Assembly (NCBI GenBank): GCA_002724315.1
Contig: PBOJ01000139.1
Span: 1-62,510 of the forward strand
Reading direction: 5' to 3'
Source of the DNA: Planctomycetaceae bacterium
Lineage (GTDB): Bacteria > Planctomycetota > Planctomycetia > Planctomycetales > Planctomycetaceae
Length of the DNA: 62,510 bases
Positions 25,269 to 32,662 of the stretch are shown one piece after another. The notes under the pieces are model-generated. The model had not been told where the DNA came from. It saw only the letters and a list, made by a program, of their open reading frames with translations, and did no database searches. A program made the translations under genes and the position numbers. Numbering within the stretch: the stretch's first letter is position 1; each line of letters begins with the position of its first letter.

Positions 25269-27046
25269 TCTCGCAACCACTCCCGAACCTGTTCCTCCAG
25301 CAAATCCAGTGTCACCGCGCCACGAGACAACACCACTTCGTGGAACTCGCGGACGTCGAACTTGTCACCGAGTGTCTTCTCGGACAGTCGCCGCAACTCC
25401 TGGATCTTCAATTCGCCGATCTTGTAGGCCAGCGCCTGGCCGGGCCACGCGATGTAGCGATCGATTTCGTTCTCGATGTCAAACAACGTCTTGGCAGTGT
25501 TCTCGGCAAAAAATGCGATCGCCTGTTTCCGTGTCCATCCGTCGTAGTGCATCCCGGTGTCGACCACCAATCGCACCGCACGCCACATCTCGTAGGTCAA
25601 CTGGCCGAACTTCGAATACGGGTCCTTGTACAGCCCCAACTCTTCGCCAAGGCTCTCGCTGTACAATCCCCATCCTTCGATGAAGGCCGTGTAGCCCCCA
25701 AAACGACGAAAAGGAGGAATGTTCTCGAGCTCCATGGCCAGAGAAATCTGAAGGTGGTGTCCGGGCACGGCCTCGTGAAGGCTCAGCGCCTCGATTTCGT
25801 ACTTCGGTCGCACCTCGGGACGGTACAGGTTGACGAAATACGTCCCCGCCCTCAGGCCGTCAGCCGACGGGGGACGGTAATAGGCCGTTGTGGTATCCGG
25901 CGCCAGGTGCATCGGGATTGCCTCGACACCATAGGGGATCCGGGGCAGTCGACGGAACAATCGGACCAGGTGCGGATCGATTCGCTTGGTCACCTCACGA
26001 TAAGCTGCCAACAGGTCCTCGGCGTTCTTGTAGTAAAAGCGTGGGTCGGTCCGCATGAAATCGAGAAACTCGCGGAAGCTGCCGTCGAATTTCGCCTGGC
26101 GGATCACTTTCTCCATCTCACCCCGAATGCGTTTCACTTCCCGCTTCCCGATGTCGTGTATCTGCGAGGGTGTCAGATCGGTCGTCGTGAATCTTCGGCA
26201 GCGAAATGCGTAGAACTCCTTTCCACGTGGCATCTGCCAAACACCGGCTCGCGGGAAGCAACCCGGCAGGTAACTGTCGTTGAAGAATTTCAGAAAGTGT
26301 CGGTAGGCGGGGACAACGACTTCGGAGATCGCCTGGACCGCCTCACCCTGCAGTTTTTCGCGATCGGATAAAGACACGGACTCGGGAAAACTGCGGAACG
26401 GCTTGTAGAAGAGGCTCTTGCGAGGATCGTCTACGATCTGCCGAGCAATCTGCGCCGGCACCCGCACCATCACTTCGCGGTCGTGGACCCGGCGTTCTTT
26501 GAGCCCGACCTGCATCAGGGCTATCGTCTGATCCATGTATTCCCGAAAACTTCGCAGCCGCGCCAACCACTGGCGATAATCCTCGACCTGTTCAAAACGG
26601 ATCACGTCGGCCGTCGAACTCGCATCCTGGATTCCGTCACGAGCGGTCAACGGCACAAGGAACCAGCGATGGGCGTGGCTCTCGACCGACACGGCGTACT
26701 GCCGGCGGAACAGGTCGTAGTTGAGCCGGTCGCCGGGAGCGAGCATGTTGCGGTCGATCGCTGCGAGCTGTTTGAGAACCGCCCGACGATGACCGTGCCG
26801 TCGGTTGATCGCCTTCAGCGAGACATCCGGCCATCGACTGTTGTGACGCCGATCTCCCAGGTAGGCAGCGAAAGTCGGCTGCTCCCGCAGACGCCAGTCC
26901 CACTCGTTGTCGATCAACAGGTTGAGTTGCTTGGTTGTCTCGAGCCGTTTCGCCTGGCGAGAATCCGGATCGCCTCCCAGGGCGTCCAACGGCAGACACC
27001 CCAGCCCCAACACGAACAGCCAGCAAGTCCGAGCCGAAATCGCCAT
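25256..27046 (-). CDS. DUF885 family exported metallopeptidase-like protein
   Basis: A 596-residue protein with a Sec signal peptide (MAISARTCWLFVLGLGC, cleavage near ALGG). It matches DUF885, a group of zinc-dependent peptidase-like proteins: the core shows SLHEAVPGHHLQ (H-E-x-x-P-G-H-H zinc motif, with the catalytic Glu) and, downstream, FIEGWGLYSESLGEELGLY (third ligand E-G-W-x-x-Y). The preceding strand YRPEVRPKYEIEAL is also family-like. The start is backed by GGAG seven bases upstream. It is convergent with the FAD oxidoreductase (13-base overlap of coding ends) and divergent from the prolyl oligopeptidase. Substrates are unproven; neighbours imply peptides. Confidence 0.86.
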   Translation of the reverse strand: MAISARTCWLFVLGLGCLPLDALGGDPDSRQAKRLETTKQLNLLIDNEWDWRLREQPTFAAYLGDRRHNSRWPDVSLKAINRRHGHRRAVLKQLAAIDRNMLAPGDRLNYDLFRRQYAVSVESHAHRWFLVPLTARDGIQDASSTADVIRFEQVEDYRQWLARLRSFREYMDQTIALMQVGLKERRVHDREVMVRVPAQIARQIVDDPRKSLFYKPFRSFPESVSLSDREKLQGEAVQAISEVVVPAYRHFLKFFNDSYLPGCFPRAGVWQMPRGKEFYAFRCRRFTTTDLTPSQIHDIGKREVKRIRGEMEKVIRQAKFDGSFREFLDFMRTDPRFYYKNAEDLLAAYREVTKRIDPHLVRLFRRLPRIPYGVEAIPMHLAPDTTTAYYRPPSADGLRAGTYFVNLYRPEVRPKYEIEALSLHEAVPGHHLQISLAMELENIPPFRRFGGYTAFIEGWGLYSESLGEELGLYKDPYSKFGQLTYEMWRAVRLVVDTGMHYDGWTRKQAIAFFAENTAKTLFDIENEIDRYIAWPGQALAYKIGELKIQELRRLSEKTLGDKFDVREFHEVVLSRGAVTLDLLEEQVREWLRDQEP

Positions 27047-27086
27047 CACCTTTCTCCACGCCTTCTCGACACACATCGCCCGGGAC

Positions 27087-27115
27087 TTTCCAACGGCCAA
27101 TCTGTCCGGTTAAAT
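27087..27115 (+). promoter_or_regulatory. Candidate promoter for the prolyl oligopeptidase / POT operon
   Basis: TTTCCA, a 17-base spacer, then TTAAAT (each four of six to consensus). Start of transcription would be near 27122, about 55 bases before ATG. Confidence 0.35.
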
Positions 27116-27177
27116 ACCATCTCGCCCACCCGGCAACCACCCGCACAACCCGGGGGCCCTCTGCCCGGAGACCTCTC

Positions 27178-29307
27178 ATGAGACGCCTGTTCCTGCTCGC
27201 CGGACTGTTGACCATGACCACCACGCTGCCCGCCGCCGACATCGACTACGTCAAGACGCGGCGCACCGATCACGTCGACACGCACCACGGCACCAAGGTC
27301 CCCGATCCGTACCGGTGGCTCGAGGACGACGTACGAAAGTCCAAGGATGTTGCCGGCTGGGTCGAGGCGCAAAACCAGGTCACTTTCGGATATCTCGAGA
27401 AGCTGCCCCAACGCGAAACTGTCCGCAAGCGGATCGAGGAATTGTGGAACTACGAGAAGTTCGGCACCCCCTTCAAAAGAGGAGGGCGGTACTACTTCTA
27501 CAAGAACAACGGACTTCAGAACCAATCGGTGCTGCACAGCCTCGACTCGCTCGACGGCAAACCCAAGGTTTTGATCGACCCGAACACCTGGTCCAAGGAC
27601 GGCACGGTGGCGCTGGCCGGCACCTCGTTCAGTGACGACGGACGCTACATGGCCTACGGAGTGGCCGAGGCCGGGTCCGACTGGCGGACCTGGCACGTGA
27701 TGGACGTCGATTCACGCCGCAAGCTCGACGACGAACTCAAGTGGATCAAGTTCAGCAGCATCTCCTGGACCAACGACAACCGCGGCTTTTTCTACAGCCG
27801 GTTCGACGAACCTGCCGAAGGAGCCAAGTTCCAGGACCTCAACCTCAACCAGAAGGTCTATTACCATCGTGTGGGCACGCCACAGAGCGACGACGTGCTG
27901 GTCTACAAGCGGCCGGACCACCCCGACTGGGGCTTCAGCGCCGAGGTGACAGAGGACGGACGGTACCTGGTACTGACCGTCTGGAAGGGGACCGACGACA
28001 AGTACCGGGTCCTCTACAAGGACCTGGCCGAACCCTACGGGATGCCCATCGACCTGGTGACGAGCTTTGACCACGAGTATTCGTTCGTTGGAAATGACGG
28101 ACCTGTCTTCTTCTTCAAGACGGATCTCAAGGCACCGCGTCGACAGTTGGTGGCCGTCGACATCCGCCATCCCGAACCCAAACACCATCGGGTGCTGATC
28201 GCTCAGCGAGATGAAACCCTGACCGGAGTGGGGCTGGTCGGCAACCTGTTTGTCGCCCACTACCTCAAGGACGCCCGCACGCAGATCCGCATTCACTCGA
28301 TGGACGGCCAGTTCGTCCGCGAGGCCGAGTTTCCGGGCATCGGCACCGCCAGCGGGTTTGGCGGCCGCCAGTCAGACACCGAGACCTTCTATTCGTTCGC
28401 CAGTTTCGCGACACCCCCGAGCATCTTCCGCTACGACATGGTGACCGGCCAAAGCACGCTCTGGCGACAGGCGAAGGTCAAGTTCCAACCCGACGATTAC
28501 GTCGTCAAGCAGGTGTTCTACTCGAGCAAGGACGGAACCAAGGTGCCGATGTTCATCGCGCATCACAAGGACACCAAGCTCGACGGCAAGCGGCCCACAC
28601 TGCTGTACGGATACGGCGGCTTCAACATCTCGCTCACCCCCAGGTTCTCGATCAGCCGGCTGCAATGGATGGAGATGGGGGGAGTCTTTGCGATGCCCAA
28701 TCTCCGCGGGGGAGGGGAATACGGCGAGAAATGGCACCGCGGCGGAACCAAGCTGAACAAGCAGAATGTCTTTGACGACTTCATCGCCGCAGCCGAGTAC
28801 CTGATTGCCGAGAAATTCACGACCAGCGACAAGCTGGCCGTGATGGGAGGCAGCAACGGCGGGCTACTTGTCGGAGCCGTCATGACACAGCGTCCCGATT
28901 TGTTCGGAGCCTGCCTGCCGGCCGTCGGGGTGATGGACATGCTGCGGTTCCACAAGTTCACAGCCGGCCGTTACTGGGTCGACGACTATGGCAGTGCCGA
29001 GTCCCCCAAGGAGTTCCAGGCCCTGCTGTCCTACTCGCCCTACCACAACCTCAAGCCGGGCACCAAGTACCCCGCCACGCTGGTGACCACAGCCGACACC
29101 GACGACCGGGTTGTTCCCGGCCACAGCTTCAAGTTTGCCGCACAGTTGCAGCACTGCCACACGGGGCGCACCCCGGTATTGATTCGCATCGAGACCCGTG
29201 CCGGACACGGGGCGGGCAAACCCACGGCCAAGATCATCGAGGAAGTTGCCGACAAATGGGCCTTCCTGATCAAGAACCTCGGCATGAAGCCGCGAAAGGC
29301 CAAGTGA
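27178..29307 (+). CDS. Exported prolyl oligopeptidase (S9A)
   Basis: A 709-residue serine peptidase with a Sec signal peptide (MRRLFLLAGLLTMTTTLPA). The family start block DPYRWLEDDVRKSKDVAGWVEAQN is followed by a seven-bladed propeller, then the hydrolase domain: YGYGGFNISLTP, FAMPNLRGGGEYGEKWH, the nucleophile elbow GGSNGG (Ser about 559), TDDRVVPGHSFKF (Asp) and RAGHGAGK (His about 677). The catalytic triad is complete and the length is normal for the family. It cleaves proline-containing oligopeptides of up to about 30 residues. GGAG is eight bases upstream. The next gene, a POT transporter, starts one base after its stop, so hydrolysis products are probably taken up directly. Confidence 0.94.
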   Translation: MRRLFLLAGLLTMTTTLPAADIDYVKTRRTDHVDTHHGTKVPDPYRWLEDDVRKSKDVAGWVEAQNQVTFGYLEKLPQRETVRKRIEELWNYEKFGTPFKRGGRYYFYKNNGLQNQSVLHSLDSLDGKPKVLIDPNTWSKDGTVALAGTSFSDDGRYMAYGVAEAGSDWRTWHVMDVDSRRKLDDELKWIKFSSISWTNDNRGFFYSRFDEPAEGAKFQDLNLNQKVYYHRVGTPQSDDVLVYKRPDHPDWGFSAEVTEDGRYLVLTVWKGTDDKYRVLYKDLAEPYGMPIDLVTSFDHEYSFVGNDGPVFFFKTDLKAPRRQLVAVDIRHPEPKHHRVLIAQRDETLTGVGLVGNLFVAHYLKDARTQIRIHSMDGQFVREAEFPGIGTASGFGGRQSDTETFYSFASFATPPSIFRYDMVTGQSTLWRQAKVKFQPDDYVVKQVFYSSKDGTKVPMFIAHHKDTKLDGKRPTLLYGYGGFNISLTPRFSISRLQWMEMGGVFAMPNLRGGGEYGEKWHRGGTKLNKQNVFDDFIAAAEYLIAEKFTTSDKLAVMGGSNGGLLVGAVMTQRPDLFGACLPAVGVMDMLRFHKFTAGRYWVDDYGSAESPKEFQALLSYSPYHNLKPGTKYPATLVTTADTDDRVVPGHSFKFAAQLQHCHTGRTPVLIRIETRAGHGAGKPTAKIIEEVADKWAFLIKNLGMKPRKAK

Positions 29308-29308
29308 C

Positions 29309-30757
29309 GTGGCATCCGAACAGCCCGACACGCCGAAATACCTGACTGCTCCGACACCTTCCGAGCGGATGCCGTCGGGAATCCCGTTCATCGTCGGGAA
29401 CGAGGCAGCCGAACGCTTCAGCTTCTACGGCATGAAGTCCATCCTGTTCGTCTTCATGACCGGCCACCTCTTCTCCTCAACCGGAGCCGCCGACTTTCTC
29501 AACGAGTCGCAGGCCACCGAGTGGCAAGCCTTGTTCGTCGCCTCGGCCTACTTCTTCCCCGTCCTCGGGGCCCTGGCATCTGACATCTTCCTGGGCAAGT
29601 ACCGGACCATCCTGTTGCTGTCGACGGTCTACTGCGTCGGCCACCTCAGCCTCGCCCTGATGGACATGCCCGAATCACTCCTCGGGGTGACGTTTGAACC
29701 TCGCACGTTCCTGATCGCCGGGCTGTTTCTGATTGCCGTGGGCAGTGGTGGCATCAAGCCGTGCGTCTCGGCACACGTTGGTGACCAGTTCGGCCAGTCC
29801 AACCAACACCTCCTCTCGAAAGTCTTTGGCTGGTTCTACGTATCGATCAACCTCGGAGCTGCTGCCTCGCAGTTCGCCACCCCCTTGTTGCTGAAACACT
29901 ACGGCCCGGGATGGGCCTTCGGTGTCCCCGGCCTGCTGATGGGGCTCGCCACGTTTGTCTTCTGGCTGGGGCGCCACCGATTCGTCCACATCCCGGCCGG
30001 TGGCCGGGAATTCTTGCGAGAGACTTTCGATCCCACGGGACGGCGGGCCATCCTACGACTGCTTCCGATTTATCTCTTTGTCGCCGTCTTCTGGTCGCTG
30101 TTCGACCAGGGCGGGTCGAAGTGGGTTGCACAGGCCACGAGCATGGATCGGAACCTCGGTGGTATCGACATCCTTCCCTCCCAGGTCGGACTCGTCAACC
30201 CGGTGCTGATCCTGGTCTTCGTGCCGCTGTTCAACTACGTGATCTACCCGACGATCAATCGCATCTTCACACTGACTCCCCTCAGAAAGGTGAGCATCGG
30301 GCTATTCGTCGCTGCGATCGCCTACACGGTCTCGTCGACAATCCAGGAGTGGATCGATGCCGGGCAGACCCCTCACATCTCCTGGCAGTTCGTGGCCTAC
30401 ATGCTGATCACCGCCGCAGAGGTGATGATCTCGATCACCTGCCTGGAATTCAGCTACACCCAATCTCCGCGGAAGATGAAGTCGTTCGTCATGGCGTTGT
30501 ACCTGTTGAGCGTCTCGGCCGGAAATCTCCTCACGGCTCTGGTCAACCGGTACACGAGGGACGCCGATGGGAACTCCACGCTACAGGGTGCCGACTACTA
30601 CTGGTTCTTCACCGGGGCGATGGCCGTGGCCGCGGTACTGTTCGTCGGCGTGGCGATGAGCTACCGTGGCAGGACCTACCTTCAGGAAGAAGCCCCTGCT
30701 CGCAATACTCCTCCACTCTCAGACAGCGACAGAGCCGCCGACAACCCCACGAACTGA
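29309..30757 (+). CDS. POT family proton-dependent oligopeptide transporter
   Basis: A 482-residue MFS transporter with about 12-14 helices. The signature EAAERFSFYGMKSILFVFM (E-x-x-E-R-F-x-x-Y-G) at the first helix and the PTR2 motif region LGALASDIFLGKYRTI and VGSGGIKPCVSAHVGDQF identify the POT/PTR family, which imports di- and tripeptides with protons. The E-x-x-E-R-F-x-Y-G block carries the proton-coupling residues. It starts by GTG one base after the stop of the exported prolyl oligopeptidase, an arrangement that strongly suggests one operon for peptide use. Its C-terminus ends with a hydrophilic tail; no extra domain was seen. Confidence 0.92.
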   Translation: MASEQPDTPKYLTAPTPSERMPSGIPFIVGNEAAERFSFYGMKSILFVFMTGHLFSSTGAADFLNESQATEWQALFVASAYFFPVLGALASDIFLGKYRTILLLSTVYCVGHLSLALMDMPESLLGVTFEPRTFLIAGLFLIAVGSGGIKPCVSAHVGDQFGQSNQHLLSKVFGWFYVSINLGAAASQFATPLLLKHYGPGWAFGVPGLLMGLATFVFWLGRHRFVHIPAGGREFLRETFDPTGRRAILRLLPIYLFVAVFWSLFDQGGSKWVAQATSMDRNLGGIDILPSQVGLVNPVLILVFVPLFNYVIYPTINRIFTLTPLRKVSIGLFVAAIAYTVSSTIQEWIDAGQTPHISWQFVAYMLITAAEVMISITCLEFSYTQSPRKMKSFVMALYLLSVSAGNLLTALVNRYTRDADGNSTLQGADYYWFFTGAMAVAAVLFVGVAMSYRGRTYLQEEAPARNTPPLSDSDRAADNPTN

Positions 30758-30812
30758 TCAAACACCGTCAGCGGCGAAACCGATCACACGACTACTAACG
30801 ACGAGGCCAGAC

Positions 30813-31466
30813 ATGGCGACACCGAAGACACTCAAAGCAATTGACGCCAGCCTGGTGCTTCTTGCCATCGCCGGCCTACTGACTGGTGGCATTGGATGTG
30901 GCGGCGGCGACAACCTCCAGGAATTCGACGACGCCCACATCAAGCCAGCCGACCCGGGGGCGCATGACCACCACCATCACCATCACGACGAAGAGCACAA
31001 GGCGCCGCACGGTGGAACGCTGGTCGCACTGGGAGACCACCAGTACCACGCAGAAATCGCCTGGGACGAAAAGGCCAAGACCATCACAGTCTATGTTCTC
31101 GACGGCGAAGCCGAGAAAGCGGTACCGATCGACGCTGAAGAGATCGTCTTGGCCGTCGGCATCGGCAAGGACGCGGAAACCCACAAGTTCACGGCCAAAC
31201 CCCAGGAGAACGATGGCGACGGCAAATGCTCACGGTTCGTCTCATCCGACAAGGCTCTGTTCGACAAATTCCACGACAGCGAATCCACATCGGGGCAGAT
31301 TGACCTTCCAATCGGCGAGAAGACCTATCCCGTCGTCGTCGCTCATGACCATCATGATCATGACCACGATCATGACGAGAAGGGCGAGCACAAGCACGAC
31401 GAGAAAGCCGACCACAAACCCGAGAAAAAGGGCGAGGACTCATCGCCGAAGAAAACCGGCAAGTAG
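30813..31466 (+). CDS. His-rich putative lipoprotein, metal-binding
   Basis: A 217-residue protein with a hydrophobic leader ending in GGIGCGGG, a loose lipobox (Cys29), so probably a membrane lipoprotein. Right after it comes HDHHHHHHDEEH, and near the C-terminus HDHHDHDHDHDEKGEHKHDEK, two His/Asp-rich blocks expected to bind transition metals such as zinc, nickel or copper. The centre (about 65-180) is a compact beta-rich domain beginning APHGGTLVALGDHQYHAEI; similar 'PHGG ... YHAE' domains accompany planctomycete heavy-metal efflux genes, as I recall. A single Cys lies in the middle. It follows the POT gene by 55 bases but may have its own promoter. Function is inferred from composition. 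Confidence 0.68.
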   Translation: MATPKTLKAIDASLVLLAIAGLLTGGIGCGGGDNLQEFDDAHIKPADPGAHDHHHHHHDEEHKAPHGGTLVALGDHQYHAEIAWDEKAKTITVYVLDGEAEKAVPIDAEEIVLAVGIGKDAETHKFTAKPQENDGDGKCSRFVSSDKALFDKFHDSESTSGQIDLPIGEKTYPVVVAHDHHDHDHDHDEKGEHKHDEKADHKPEKKGEDSSPKKTGK

Positions 31467-31478
31467 GCCAAGCGGCCC

Positions 31479-32507
31479 TCAGGGCCTCGAATCGCCGCCC
31501 TTGGGTTTCGGTTTCGGGGAGATCGGCTGACGACTGCCGTCCTTTCGGAAGTGTCCGTGCTTCAGATAACGGCTGGTCCACTCGATCACCTGCGAATTGA
31601 ACATCAGGAACGAGTGCCCCGCACGAACGGTCGCAAAATCGGTCGCACCTGACAGGCGGGTGCTCTCAACCGAGACCGTACCGTCATCGTCTCCGGGAAC
31701 CAGTGGATTGAATCCACGCGGCGTTCCAGCCTGGCCGGCGATCACGCCAAACTCGAACTTCGGGACCGGCAGACTCGAGATGAACCCTTCGGGGTCGCTT
31801 CGCAGTTGTTGCCCGGCGTGACCGTAGATCAGCCGAAACAACAGGTTACCCTTCAGGTGATCGGCCATCCTCGCCCCATAATTGGGCACGCCCAGCATCA
31901 CCAGCCGCCCGGCTCGCTTGTCGCGATACCGGCCAGACCACGAGCGAACCACCAGCCCGCCCATGCTGTGGGTGACGAAGTGAATCCGGGTGATCCCATC
32001 GAGACTCTCGATGACCTGCTGCAGGTAATCCGCCGACATTTCAATCCCGGCCTTCGAACTGGGATAGTCAAACGGGACCACCGTATACCCGTCGTCGGCC
32101 AACGCGCGGCCCATTTTCTTCATCGACTTCGAGGAACGGATCGCACCGTGCAAAAGGACCACGGCCGTCCCGTTCATCGGCTTCAACTTCTTTGTCCGGA
32201 TCACCCCGTCGAGATGTTCTTCGCACGCCTCGCGAGCCCCCCACGCCCACCGGATACCCATACGATCGATCAGCCGGTGGTGACCGGTAAAAATGTTCTG
32301 CTGGATCCGCCAGCCCCGAAAGAACCTCACGTCGCCCCAAAACTGGGTTCCGCCGAATGTCGGAGCCGGAACGTTGACTTTCCTGGAGGCCGCCGCCGTC
32401 TTCTCTGAATCCCGGGGATTGTCCGGTTCAATCGCAGATGCGGGTTCGGCCATCATCATTCCGTTCACCAACAGTCCCAACAATCCCGCTCGACAACACC
32501 TGACCAT
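31479..32507 (-). CDS. Exported alpha/beta-fold hydrolase (lipase-like)
   Basis: A 342-residue protein with a short signal peptide (MVRCCRAGLLGLLVNGMMMAEPASA). The hydrolase core runs from VVLLHGAIRSS (oxyanion hole) through FDYPSSKAGIEMSADYLQQVIE, the nucleophile elbow FVTHSMGGLVVRS (G-x-S-x-G-like, Ser in HSMGG), LVMLGVPNYGA, GDDDGTVSVEST (Asp) and RAGHSFLMF (His). This is the pattern of triacylglycerol lipase or esterase proteins of the PGAP1/lipase-like group. The substrate is not predictable. A GTG 63 bases upstream could add a leader, but the ATG gives a standard signal peptide. It is convergent with the His-rich lipoprotein, whose stop is 12 bases away. Confidence 0.83.
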   Translation of the reverse strand: MVRCCRAGLLGLLVNGMMMAEPASAIEPDNPRDSEKTAAASRKVNVPAPTFGGTQFWGDVRFFRGWRIQQNIFTGHHRLIDRMGIRWAWGAREACEEHLDGVIRTKKLKPMNGTAVVLLHGAIRSSKSMKKMGRALADDGYTVVPFDYPSSKAGIEMSADYLQQVIESLDGITRIHFVTHSMGGLVVRSWSGRYRDKRAGRLVMLGVPNYGARMADHLKGNLLFRLIYGHAGQQLRSDPEGFISSLPVPKFEFGVIAGQAGTPRGFNPLVPGDDDGTVSVESTRLSGATDFATVRAGHSFLMFNSQVIEWTSRYLKHGHFRKDGSRQPISPKPKPKGGDSRP

Positions 32508-32623
32508 CGTGTCAATCCGCCGGTGGCAACCGGTCGCTCCCAATCCATTCTCAGGCGACAAAAACGGCACGGCGCAACGCGCAGCGGCGGCACGACGACC
32601 AACACAATGCCCTCCGCCGGCAT

Positions 32624-32651
32624 TCTAGCAGTCCTTCAAGACTCGGCTAGA
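32624..32651 (-). terminator. Hairpin just after the TPR-redoxin gene
   Basis: TCTAGC-AGTC ... GACT-CG-GCTAGA: two stacked stems (6 and 4 base pairs, with a two-base bulge) and a CTTCAA loop, 12 bases past the stop of the gene read on the minus strand. No T run follows on that strand, so it could be a factor-dependent terminator or an RNA 3'-end stabiliser. Confidence 0.45.
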
Positions 32652-32662
32652 GCGACTTGGCG

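Noticed and set aside
31470..31492. Palindrome GGCCCT-C-AGGGCC between the His-rich and lipase-like genes
   Set aside because: Loop of one base cannot form a stable hairpin, no T run; likely chance in GC-rich DNA.
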